From Cryobacterium sp. Y29 (GTDB lineage Bacteria > Actinomycetota > Actinomycetes > Actinomycetales > Microbacteriaceae), in assembly GCF_002929825.1 (NCBI RefSeq), contig NZ_PJJN01000036.1, positions 124,001 to 188,000 of the forward strand: a stretch of 64,000 bases of DNA, in the 5' to 3' direction. This document shows positions 16,223 through 24,199 of this stretch, one piece after another. A model generated the notes under the pieces. The model was not told the DNA's origin. It did no database searches and saw nothing but the letters and a program-made list of their open reading frames with translations. Both the position numbers and the translations under genes were made by a program. Position 1 is the stretch's first letter, and every line of letters starts with the position of its first letter.

Positions 16223-16894
16223 TCAGCGTCCGCTCACCCTTCCCAAGCGGGACCGGAACTCGTCTGCACCGGCGCCCGCCAAGTCAGCCGCGGCCGCACG
16301 ACGGCGGTTGAGTGCGCTGAGAAGAGTAGTGACATCGCCACTGACTTCGGGTCCTCCACCCAGCGACCAGTCGGTATCGGTGGCTTGGAAGCGCAGTCCA
16401 CGCAGGAGATCGTCACCGACCGAGTGCCTGCCGCTCGTCAGATCATTGAGCACCATCCAGCCCGCTTCAGGAGAAATCCGATTAGCAAGGCCGAGCGGCC
16501 GACGAACGTCTCCGGAGTGAATGGCCAGGTGTGCCAGTGGGGCGAGTTCTCCCGCGCCGGGGACCGCGAAGCCGGCAACACTGGTCTTCGTGATCAAGCG
16601 CGTCAGCTCGGCGCCAGTTCGTCGGTCAGTTCTGGCCCAGCGATAAGCGAACTTGTCGAAGTTGAAGCGCGCTTGCGCGAGACCGACAATGAAGCTGCCA
16701 AATCCTAGCTCGTAGGGCATGAGCAGGTGCGCACACAAGTCGCGCACTGTCCACCCTCGGCACAGGCTCGGCGTCTGCCAGGCTGCGTTATCGAGACCGG
16801 CGAGATCCTCCGCGAATCGGTCGCGCTCAGCGGCGTACAGCGCCTCTACGTCTGTCGTTGTCACGGCTAATTGGCCTCCGAAACGGGTGGTCAT
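16223..16894 (-). CDS. Maleylpyruvate isomerase-family mycothiol-dependent enzyme (DinB-like fold)
   Basis: A 223-residue protein with the family start AERDRFAEDLAGL, then SLCRGWTVRDLCAHLL with the first metal-binding histidine, and later PLAHLAIHSGDVRRPLG with the second histidine pair. The family uses mycothiol, the actinobacterial thiol, as cofactor for isomerisation or conjugation, and supports an actinobacterial host. Specific substrate unknown. The ATG at 16894 is used; codons upstream to 16957 have weak coding character. It is convergent with the SRPBCC operon and stands alone. Confidence 0.85.
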   Translation of the reverse strand: MTTRFGGQLAVTTTDVEALYAAERDRFAEDLAGLDNAAWQTPSLCRGWTVRDLCAHLLMPYELGFGSFIVGLAQARFNFDKFAYRWARTDRRTGAELTRLITKTSVAGFAVPGAGELAPLAHLAIHSGDVRRPLGLANRISPEAGWMVLNDLTSGRHSVGDDLLRGLRFQATDTDWSLGGGPEVSGDVTTLLSALNRRRAAAADLAGAGADEFRSRLGRVSGR

Positions 16895-17218
16895 CAAGAG
16901 GTCACCTGTCGGGGGTTCCCTTGCAAGCATTTGCCGCAATAAGACTACCGATTTCAACTATTCGATTTTGTCGCGGCGACCAGCAAACTCCTTTGGACAC
17001 GTGCGGGTGTTGCGCCCAGTGACTCCCTGAAAGCCCCATTCCACGCTCTTCATACAGGACGGCAGCAAGGGTCGACGTCGACGTGGATGATTTGTGCAGG
17101 CAAGTATGGAAAATGACCCTGGTGCTAAACGATCACTTCCGGAGAAGCTTCAAATGCGAGACACGTTCCTGCCGTGAGCCGGTTGACGAATCCCTGCCCT
17201 TCAAAAATAATTAGGTAT
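16895..17218. other. Intergenic region, no gene seen
   Basis: About 320 bases between divergent genes, with lower GC than the flanks near 16940-16980 and 17200-17220. It should contain the promoters of the mycothiol-dependent enzyme and of the broken ArsR/reductase operon. No structured element was recognised. Confidence 0.5.
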
Positions 17219-17561
17219 GTGCCTAAGTATCACGACGAGCTCGATGCCGTGCTCCGCGCTCTCGCGGATCCGACGCGCCGGGCCGTCGTGGAACGGTTGG
17301 CGAAGTCCCCCCAGCAGTCGTGTCCAAACTCGCGGCATCGTTCTCGATGGCGTTTCCGTCGCTCATGCAGCACCTGTGTGTCCTCGAGAACGCGGGACTG
17401 GTCACGTCACAGAAGCATATGGGCGCGTCCGCACCGTGAGCCTGCGACCGGGCGCCCTCGCCGTCCTACACCTGTGGCTCGGCGAGCAACGAACCCCCGC
17501 CGAACACCAAGCCGACCGGCTCGGCATCCACATGACCCGTACCACTCCGAAGGAAACCTGA
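17219..17561 (+). pseudogene. ArsR-family regulator broken by two frameshifts
   Basis: Three frames together rebuild one ArsR protein. VPKYHDELDAVLRALADPTR and VVERLAKSP come in frame one. After a run of six C's (about 17307-17312), AVVSKLAASFSMAFPSLMQH and LCVLENAGLVTSQK continue in a second frame. YGRVRTVSLRPGALAVLHLW and LGEQRTPAEHQ come in the third. The first break fits loss of one C from a run of seven; the second lies near 17417. The final frame stops one base before the reductase gene, so they were an operon. No single intact protein of useful length can be made, unless these are sequencing errors. Confidence 0.8.
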
Positions 17562-17562
17562 C

Positions 17563-18210
17563 GTGACCCGCGTTCGCATCGATCTGTTCATCTCGCTGGA
17601 CGGCTGTACCTCGACGACCGACCACGCCCCCGAAAATCCGATGGGTGAGGACTGGGGACGCCTCACTGCGGCCTACGCCGCGACCCGTACGTTCCACGAG
17701 CGCGTCTTCGACGACACCAGCGGCAACGGCACGACCGGCATCGACGACTCCTACGCCGCCGCGTTCTTCGAGGGCGTCGGCGCCGAGATCATGGGCGCGA
17801 CCATGTTCGGCCTGCACTCGTTTCCCGATGATCCGGACTGGAAGGGCTGGTGGGGTGGCCAGCCGCCGTTCGGCACGCCGGTCTACGTCCTCACCCACAC
17901 AGCACCGCGTCCGTCGATCCCGATGGAGGGCGGAACAACATTCCACTTCCGCAACGCCGCAATCGAGGACGTGCTCGCGGAGGCGACCGAGGCTGCCGGC
18001 GGCCTGGACGTGCGCGTCGGCGGTGGAGTCGGCACCGCGCGCGACTTCCTGCGCGCCGGCGTGGTCGATCACTTGCATCTCATGGTCGCCCCGATCCTCC
18101 TTGGCCGGGGCACTCGACTGTGGGACGACCTGCCCAGCCTCGACCTCACCCACGAGGTGACAACGGAAGTGGCCGAGAGTGGCACGATCCACGTTAACTT
18201 CGCACGATAG
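17563..18210 (+). CDS. RibD C-terminal/dihydrofolate reductase-like protein
   Basis: A 215-residue protein of the DHFR-like RibD_C family: RIDLFISLDGCTST, GAEIMGATMFG, PVYVLTHT, then DVRVGGGVGTARDFLRAG and VDHLHLMVAPILLGRG. These form the NADPH-binding fold used by riboflavin reductases, but stand-alone members have unknown substrates. It begins with GTG two bases after the broken ArsR gene that presumably regulated it. The protein itself is full length and shows no damage. Confidence 0.9.
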   Translation: MTRVRIDLFISLDGCTSTTDHAPENPMGEDWGRLTAAYAATRTFHERVFDDTSGNGTTGIDDSYAAAFFEGVGAEIMGATMFGLHSFPDDPDWKGWWGGQPPFGTPVYVLTHTAPRPSIPMEGGTTFHFRNAAIEDVLAEATEAAGGLDVRVGGGVGTARDFLRAGVVDHLHLMVAPILLGRGTRLWDDLPSLDLTHEVTTEVAESGTIHVNFAR

Positions 18211-18599
18211 GGACGGCGTCTTCTTCGACCAGTTCTGGGCCGATGGGCCGGGCCGAAAGGAAGGCACCCGGGGCCTGCTCGAGGCTCTGGGCAACTACCT
18301 CGCGTGACGCACTTCCCGGGTTCCGCGCCCTTCACCCTTGGTTTCATCGACAAGGTTCCTCATGACATTTCATTCGACGACCTAACGAGCTGTCCCCGAT
18401 CGCAAGGACCGCTACAGCGCGCGTGGGACCTGATGAAAGCTCTTAATAGATTGCTTTATACACGGAGGCTTCCCACTTCCAGATGAGAAATCAAAGGGTC
18501 TCTCCACAGGCGATGACCATCACCTCCGCCGACATGTTCGCCAACGTCCGCACGCTGGCCGGCTGATTTGATGACTTCCTACTGAACGATTTCAAGTCG
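18211..18599. other. Intergenic region with probable gene remnants
   Basis: Immediately after the reductase, codons at 18213-18307 (DGVFFDQFWADGPGRKEG then TRGLLEALGNYLA and a stop) read like the last 32 residues of a protein whose front is gone. No start precedes them. The remaining 290 bases have mixed composition; a short frame at 18304-18486 and another at 18483-18566 show no family features. This stretch fits decay or deletion between the reductase and the DGPF gene. Confidence 0.4.
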
Positions 18600-18947
18600 C
18601 TACAGCGGCGGCAAAGCGAAGGCGCGCACTTCGACCGCCGCGTAGCGGGCTTCAACGAAACGTGCAGCAATCTCGATCGCGCGATCTTCGCTTGCGACGT
18701 CGACGATGTAGTACCCGCCCACCCATTCGGTGGTTTCCGCGAATGGTCCATCGGTTATAGAAAGACCGCCGTTAGTGCGAACTACTTTCGCGCCGGGGAC
18801 TGCCAGCTCGTGCGTGTCGATCAACTCGCCGGTGGTGGAGAGCTCGCCGATAACGGCGCCGTGGGCGGCTTCGAACTCAGCGAGGGCTTCGCTTCGGATC
18901 GCAAGGTCGCTGGCTGCACTCGTGTGGATCAAAATCATGTACTTCAA
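18600..18947 (-). CDS. YCII/DGPF-domain protein (first of a pair)
   Basis: A 115-residue ferredoxin-like alpha/beta protein with the diagnostic motif ITDGPFAETTEWVGGYYIVD and an ending VEVRAFA. YCII-related proteins of this DGPF type are genetically tied to ECF42 sigma factors; their biochemical role is unknown. The start is most likely TTG at 18947 (LKYMILIH): family members begin MKYMLLI, and AGGAG lies six bases before this TTG. The usual ATG would drop three conserved residues. It is divergent from the second DGPF gene. Confidence 0.88.
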   Translation of the reverse strand: MKYMILIHTSAASDLAIRSEALAEFEAAHGAVIGELSTTGELIDTHELAVPGAKVVRTNGGLSITDGPFAETTEWVGGYYIVDVASEDRAIEIAARFVEARYAAVEVRAFALPPL

Positions 18948-19083
18948 GAAGAACTCCTTCCGTGATGTATTTCTTACTTCGACGTATAGCGAAAGACTAT
19001 GAGGACACCGCGTTTTGACGCGCTGTCCTGAGGTGCTCATCCCGTACGTCGAATTCACACAACGACAAGCAAAGGACCAACTT

Positions 19084-19416
19084 ATGGAATACATGCTATT
19101 CATCTGCACAGACTCGACGGCGCCGACGACCGAACCACCTGTCCACACCATCGAAGAATGGGTAGCCGAAACCACTGATGGGGGCACCAGACGCCACGGC
19201 GACCGTCTGCGCCCGGCGAACGATGCGACCACGGTAAAACTGCGTGGTGGACGGCTCAGCGTCACTGCTGGGCCGTTCGCTGAAACGACGGAGTGGATCG
19301 CTGGATACGACGTGATCGAGTGCGGCGACCTCGACGCGGCGATTGAGATCGCAGCGAGGCATCCAATGGCCCAGTTCGGTCAGATCGAGATCAGGCCGAT
19401 GTGGCCGATCGAGTAG
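19084..19416 (+). CDS. YCII/DGPF-domain protein (second of a pair)
   Basis: A 110-residue protein starting MEYMLFICTD with AAGGA upstream. The key motif here reads VTAGPFAETTEWIAGYDVIE, so the aspartate of DGPF is alanine, and the tail is QIEIRPMWPIE as in the family. The end overlaps the start of the adjacent ECF42-type sigma factor gene by 16 bases in another frame, the usual DGPF-sigma arrangement. That sigma gene is now broken, so this protein may have lost its partner. Confidence 0.88.
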   Translation: MEYMLFICTDSTAPTTEPPVHTIEEWVAETTDGGTRRHGDRLRPANDATTVKLRGGRLSVTAGPFAETTEWIAGYDVIECGDLDAAIEIAARHPMAQFGQIEIRPMWPIE

Positions 19417-20297
19417 CGGATGCTATCGTTCGTGCCTCTTCTGAGGAAACTGCGCGCATCATCTCCACTGTGATTCGAATGACCGGCGACTTCGCCCTTG
19501 CCGAGGATTGTGCACAGGATGCGCTTGTGAGGGCGCTTTCTGACTGGCGCAAAGGTGGCATTCCGCACAATCCTGACGCGTGGCTGACCACGGTGGCCAA
19601 GAGGCGGGCGATCGACCTGCTTCGGCATGCTGGCGCCGAAGACCGCGCGCTTCGGCGGGTTGCCGTCGAAGCAGACGAACCGGTCGAGCCCGATCCGGAC
19701 ATTAAAGCAGATATCGACGATCGTCTCCGTCTCATTTTCACCTGCTGCCACCCCGCACTTCCGATCGATGCCCGCGTTGCCCTGACGCTGCGAACGGTAG
19801 CGGGTCTCACTCCCGCACAGATCGCGCGTGCCTTTCTCGTGACCGAACCGGCGATGGATAAAAGACTCGTGCGTGCCAGGGCAAAGATCAGGCACGCCGG
19901 TATCCCTTACCGTGTGCCACCGCCCGGCCTCATGCCGGAACGGTGTGCTGGCGGTGCTGTACTTGTTGTTCACCGAGGGGTACTCCGCTACCGGCGGGGA
20001 GGATCTCATCCGAATTTCTCTCCTTCGTGAAGCAATCCGGCTCACCCGGCTGCTCGTTGAGCTGATGCAGTGGCCAGGTCCCAAGGACCAGAAGCCGGCC
20101 TACGCCTTATCGACGCGCTCGTGACCTTTCGGGGTATGGAGGACTATTACCTACTCCCGGCGACACGCGCCGACCTACTGCGCAGGATGGGTCGAGGGAC
20201 CGAAGCCGCTACCGAATACGAGAAAGCACTTCAACTGGCCCCATCAGAGGCCGATAAACGTTACCTGGGCAAACGCCTGGCAGAAACGGGACGCTGA
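19401..20297 (+). pseudogene. ECF42-type RNA polymerase sigma factor, frameshifted and internally deleted
   Basis: The first 178 codons give an intact sigma-2/sigma-4 core: FALAEDCAQDALVRAL, NPDAWLTTVAKRRAIDLLR and RTVAGLTPAQIARAFLV. At about 19945 the frame jumps: GLMPER continues as NGVLAVLYLLFTEGYSATG in another frame. At about 20075 the reading returns to the first frame at GPEAGLRLIDAL and ends with the TPR-like tail ATRADLLRRMGRGTEAATEY. Compared with the family, roughly 100 residues between ELM and GPEAG are missing. The first break fits loss of eight bases between two GAACGG repeats. This was the partner of the DGPF genes; it should no longer make a working sigma factor. Confidence 0.85.
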
Positions 20298-21127
20298 TGC
20301 ATATCACCCTGACCGACGGGCGAACACTGGACGTTCACGACAGCACCAACGGAGTTCACGCTCCCCTAACCGTTGTCTGGCACCACGGCTCGCCGCAAAC
20401 CGGAGCAGCCCTCGAACCGCACCTGCGAGCCGCGGCGCTGCGCGGCATCCGCTGGATCTCATACGCACGACCAAGCTACGGAGACTCGTCAGCTCAACCC
20501 GGTCGCACCGTCACAAACGCCGCAGCCGACGTCGAGCAGCTCATCAATGCCATGGGCATCGACCAGATCGCGGTCATGGGCGCTTCCGGGGGCGGGCCAC
20601 ACGCCCTCGCTTGCGCAGCGATTCTGGGTGGCAGGGTGCGGGCTGTAGCAACGTTCGCGAGTCTCGCGCCCTTCACGACAGACTTCAACTGGTTCGCCGG
20701 AATGGCAGGCGGTGGGCTGTCTTTGCGTGCGGCGCAACACGGAAAGGATGCCCGCGTAATCTTCGAACGAACCTCCAACTTCGATGAAGACAGTTTCAAT
20801 TCGCGAGACTACGCCGCGTTGAAATCGGAGTGGACATCGCTCAACGCAGACGCAAGGGCTGCGACAGCAGCTGGCCCCGAGGGGCTCATCGCTGACGATC
20901 TTGCCTTCGTGAAACCATGGGGCGTTGATCTGTCAGGCGTCCGGATACCCGTATTCCTCGCACACGGTGGCGATGACCGCATCGTCCCCCTCTCCCACTC
21001 CCAGTGGCTCCTCGAGCACCTCCCCAACGCCGAACTCTGGACCCGGCCACGAGACGGCCATGTTTCAATTCTGAACGCAAGCACTTTGGCCATGGACTGG
21101 TTGCGGCAACGGGCCGAAATGCACTGA
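20297..21127 (+). CDS. Alpha/beta-fold hydrolase
   Basis: A 276-residue hydrolase with the oxyanion-region HHGSPQTGA, nucleophile elbow GASGGGPHALA (Ser), acid GGDDRIVP (Asp) and catalytic histidine in PRDGHVSIL. All triad residues are present and the length is standard. It starts at the last base of the broken sigma factor gene (TGATGC overlap), so it was probably the last gene of the DGPF/ECF42 operon. The substrate cannot be told from the sequence. Confidence 0.9.
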   Translation: MHITLTDGRTLDVHDSTNGVHAPLTVVWHHGSPQTGAALEPHLRAAALRGIRWISYARPSYGDSSAQPGRTVTNAAADVEQLINAMGIDQIAVMGASGGGPHALACAAILGGRVRAVATFASLAPFTTDFNWFAGMAGGGLSLRAAQHGKDARVIFERTSNFDEDSFNSRDYAALKSEWTSLNADARAATAAGPEGLIADDLAFVKPWGVDLSGVRIPVFLAHGGDDRIVPLSHSQWLLEHLPNAELWTRPRDGHVSILNASTLAMDWLRQRAEMH

Positions 21128-21313
21128 GGTGCCCCCTTGCGCCCCCGTACACGCGCGGGACTGACCGGCGCATACGAGTGCGCGGATAAGACCGGTGCAG
21201 GAAGTTATGGCATCGCCAACGACGCCAGCATCCTCGGGTAAGTCGACGCTGACCCCATCATTCTGTGCATCCTTACTCGAATCAACAACCAGCATGCGGA
21301 AGGTAACAACGAA

Positions 21314-21646
21314 GTGATAGCCGAGAAACCGCGACTCACACGCACTATCCAATTCGTGCTCGCGTGGGCGGTCGGAGTAATCGGAACCATCACCACAGCC
21401 ATTTCCGTGATCCCTGCGGTGGCCGTCATCGCCTCAGTGAGTGGCGTATCTTCCCTTGGATTCGCCGCTCCCCTACTGGTCGTGTCCGTGATGTATCTCT
21501 CCGTTCCCATCCTCATCGCGTTGGCCATCGCGAATACCGGCCACCGATGGTGGCTCTGGCTGACCATTGCAATAGCGGTCATCGTCTTGCTCCTCGTCGC
21601 CCGCTTCGCAGTGGGTTCGCTCGGTGTCTATTGGATTTCGTTTTGA
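21314..21646 (+). CDS. Small membrane protein, unknown function
   Basis: A 110-residue protein with three hydrophobic segments: VLAWAVGVIGTITTAISVI (about 14-32), FAAPLLVVSVMYLSVPILIA (about 50-70) and WWLWLTIAIAVIVLLLVARF (about 79-98). GTG start with GGAAGG upstream. Its 3' end runs close against the broken epimerase gene on the other strand. It is not a family I recognise, but the codon use is normal, so it is probably a real gene. Confidence 0.65.
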   Translation: MIAEKPRLTRTIQFVLAWAVGVIGTITTAISVIPAVAVIASVSGVSSLGFAAPLLVVSVMYLSVPILIALAIANTGHRWWLWLTIAIAVIVLLLVARFAVGSLGVYWISF

Positions 21647-21673
21647 GTCGCGGAGAGCCGTATGCCGAGGGAC

Positions 21674-22111
21674 GTAGTCGCTAGCGCGCACCTCGACGGC
21701 GCGGATGTACCGGCGTCGTGGGCGGTGCTTATCTTCGCCCATCCGGCCCGGCGAATCAGTCCCTTGGCTTCGGTGGTCGTCTCGGGAGAAGGTTTGGACA
21801 TTGCGCCGGTCGGCGACTCATACGGGTACAGGTCGCCCATCACGACGATCCGGGTGCCCGTGGCGGATGCGACGGCGATAGCCGCATCGAAGAGGGGCGG
21901 CCATTGTGCGGCCCAGTCAGTGTATGGCGGATTCGTGCAGACAAAGATGGTCGAGTCATCCGTTGCAGCTTGCGCACAGGTGGCCGGATCACAGGCATCC
22001 AGTACCAGGGTGGTAGCGCCTGAGTGGGTCGCGATGGTCACCGCGCACCGCGAGGCGTTTGTCGAGCGGACGGCTGATCAGGCCCGCTCCAACAACGAAG
22101 TGCTTGTTCAT
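21674..22111 (-). pseudogene. NAD-dependent epimerase/dehydratase (SDR), frameshifted and truncated
   Basis: The pieces lie in three frames: MNKHFVVGAGLISRPLDKRL, then VTIATHSGATTLVLDACDP with TIFVCTNPPYTDWAAQWPP and RIVVMGDLYPYESP through LIRRAGWAKI, then IRAVEVRASDY. Together they give the first half of an atypical short-chain dehydrogenase of the epimerase group. The reading stops being similar after ASDY, so the C-terminal half (substrate part) is absent. The breaks are near 22040 and 21725. The initial glycine-rich loop is also altered (GAGLISRP). It is a decayed gene. Confidence 0.78.
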
Positions 22112-22378
22112 GGGTCCATTCGCTTCGTCGTCCCTGGCTTCACCTTGGGAGATTCGTCTATAAAATCCGATCGGATTGGCGGCGAGACTTTCGCGCACGT
22201 CGCCCAGGCGCTTGCGGACCTCTGGCGACAAATCACGCATCCCGTAGTGGGTTCGGCGGCACTACTGGCCCTGTTTTGGGTCGGCGGTAACAGCTGCCGC
22301 CAAAATAATTCTGGGAATCATTTTTGGCACCCAAAGTGGCACTTTGGGCCGTGAACGTTGTGTCTGGAAACAAGAAAT
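22112..22378. other. Intergenic region between the epimerase remnant and the tRNA-Gln terminator
   Basis: On the minus strand GGATTTTATAGACG near 22155-22170 could be a -10 region for the broken epimerase. A short inverted repeat CCCAAAGTG/CACTTTGGG lies near 22330-22348. No gene is supported. Confidence 0.4.
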
Positions 22379-22408
22379 GCCCCTGGTTTCCGCGGAAACT
22401 CAGGGGCT
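22379..22408 (-). terminator. Rho-independent terminator of tRNA-Gln
   Basis: On the minus strand GCCCCTGAGTTTCC pairs with GGAAACCAGGGGC around GCGG, followed by the T-rich ATTTCTTGTTT. It begins five bases after the tRNA 3' end. Confidence 0.7.
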
Positions 22409-22412
22409 AAAG

Positions 22413-22484
22413 CTGGGGTACCTGGACTCGAACCAAGAACAAATGAACCAGAATCATCCGTGTTGCCAATTACACCATACCCCA
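22413..22484 (-). tRNA. tRNA-Gln (anticodon CUG)
   Basis: Folds as a 72-nt cloverleaf on the minus strand: acceptor TGGGGTA/TACCCCA with discriminator G, as in other bacterial tRNA-Gln; anticodon loop TTCTGGT (CTG) on stem GATGA/TCATT; T arm CTTGG-TTCGAGT-CCAGG. CCA is not encoded. It lies just downstream of gltX. Confidence 0.96.
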
Positions 22485-22587
22485 ATGCCTAATCCGAAGA
22501 CCGGGCCGAGTATTAGCCTAGCCCACTCGGGCTGGTGTGGCCAAACCGGGTTATCCCCCGGCGAGTCGAAGCCTCACCAGCCCAGCA

Positions 22588-24111
22588 TCAGGCCGTTGTC
22601 GTCACAGTGAGGGCCCGATCAAGGCGGCCGAGGGTTTCCGCCTGACCGAGAATTTCCATCGACTCAAACAGCGGCGGCGAGATCTTACGGCCCGATAGCG
22701 CGACGCGCAGCGGTCCGAAGGCCACGCGCGGCTTGAGGCCCAGCCCCTCGATAAGAGTTTCGGCGAGCAGTTCATGCACCCGATCGGTGGTCCATTCCGC
22801 TGAAGGAATACTTTCGAGGGCGGTGCGAGACGCGCCGAGAATGTCGGCGGCGTTCTGCGGGAGCGAGGCGAGGGCATCCGCTTCGAGGATCAGGTCGGCG
22901 CCGGTCACAAACAGAAAACCGAGCATGGCTGGCGCTTCGCCGAGAAGTGCGATGCGCTCCTGAATAAGGGGCGCTCCCTGGGCAAGCAGGGCCAGGTCTG
23001 CTTCGGTCGGGGTCTGACCGAGCACTCCGGCAGTCACCAGGTACGGCACTAGCCGGGCGGCGAAGTCTGACGCCTCGAGCTGGCGAATGTGGTCGCCGTT
23101 GATCGACTCAGCTTTCTTCAAGTCGAAGCGGGCCGGGTTGGGGTTGACGTTCACGACATCGAACGCGGCCGTGAACTCATCGATCGAGAACACATCGCGG
23201 TCGTGGGTGAGTGACCAGCCAAGAAGCGCGAGGTAGTTGAGCAGTCCTTCGGGAATGAACCCGTGGTCGCGGTGCAGAAACAGGTTCGCTTCGGCATCGC
23301 GTTTGGAGAGCTTCTTGTTCTTGTCTCCCATGACGTAGGGCAGGTGGCCGAAACGGGGCACGAAGGTGGTCACGCCAATGTCGATGAGCGCATGGTAAAG
23401 CGCGATCTGACGCGGCGTCGACGAGAGCAGGTCTTCGCCGCGCAGCACGTGGGTGACGCCCATGAGCGCGTCATCGACCGGGTTCACGAAGGGGTAGAGC
23501 GGATGCCCGTTGGGGCGCACCACAACAAAGTCGCTGAATGAGCCGGCCGGGAACGTGATCTCGCCGCGCACGAGGTCGTCAAAGGAGAGCTCGGTGTCTG
23601 GCACGCGCAGGCGCAGCGCCGGGGACCGACCCTCGGCACGATAGGCGGCCTTCTGCTCCGAGGTCAAGTCACGCTCGAAGTTGTCGTAGCCCATTTTCGG
23701 GTCGCGGCCGAGGTCGCGGTTACGCGCCTCGATCTCTTCGCCGGTGACGAAGCTCTCGTAGATATGACCGCTGGTTTTGAGCTGCTCGATGACTCCGCGG
23801 TAGATGTCGTAGCGCTCGCTTTGACGATACGGCGCCTGGGGCCCACCGACATCGACGCCTTCGTCCCAGTCCAGCTTGAGCCAGCGCATGGCCTCGACGA
23901 GCTGCAGAAAGCTCTCTTCACTGTCGCGGGCAGCGTCGGTGTCTTCGATGCGGAAGATCATTTTTCCGCCGGTGTGCCGCGCGTAGGCCCAGTTGAACAT
24001 GGCGGTGCGCACCAGACCCACGTGGGGCGTTCCGGTTGGCGAGGGGCAGAACCGCACGCGAACGTCGGTTCCGGTTGCGGTAGAAAACGGGTGTGCAGTG
24101 GTGTCAGACAT
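22588..24111 (-). CDS. gltX: Glutamate--tRNA ligase
   Basis: A 507-residue class I aminoacyl-tRNA synthetase. The HIGH-type site reads [17 protein letters not shown] at about residues 22-38 and the KMSKS-type site is [10 protein letters not shown] near 268. FRIEDTD and the GYDNFERD region are also typical. It charges tRNA-Glu, and in Actinobacteria also tRNA-Gln, which is then amidated by GatCAB. Fittingly tRNA-Gln lies immediately downstream on the same strand. Length is normal and no damage is seen. It follows the leuB-ilvE-FAH genes at a distance, as in other Microbacteriaceae. Confidence 0.97.
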   Translation of the reverse strand: MSDTTAHPFSTATGTDVRVRFCPSPTGTPHVGLVRTAMFNWAYARHTGGKMIFRIEDTDAARDSEESFLQLVEAMRWLKLDWDEGVDVGGPQAPYRQSERYDIYRGVIEQLKTSGHIYESFVTGEEIEARNRDLGRDPKMGYDNFERDLTSEQKAAYRAEGRSPALRLRVPDTELSFDDLVRGEITFPAGSFSDFVVVRPNGHPLYPFVNPVDDALMGVTHVLRGEDLLSSTPRQIALYHALIDIGVTTFVPRFGHLPYVMGDKNKKLSKRDAEANLFLHRDHGFIPEGLLNYLALLGWSLTHDRDVFSIDEFTAAFDVVNVNPNPARFDLKKAESINGDHIRQLEASDFAARLVPYLVTAGVLGQTPTEADLALLAQGAPLIQERIALLGEAPAMLGFLFVTGADLILEADALASLPQNAADILGASRTALESIPSAEWTTDRVHELLAETLIEGLGLKPRVAFGPLRVALSGRKISPPLFESMEILGQAETLGRLDRALTVTTTA

Positions 24112-24199
24112 TACTCATGATTCTAGTTGCGCGAGCCCTGCTGCCTCACGTCGAGCCCACGCCCGAGAAATCGGCCCAGTTTCTTGAGCGGGCCTGCGT

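Noticed and set aside
22344-22610. An 88-codon plus-strand frame over tRNA-Gln and its terminator
   Set aside because: It overlaps a well-folded tRNA and a terminator, so it is not a gene.
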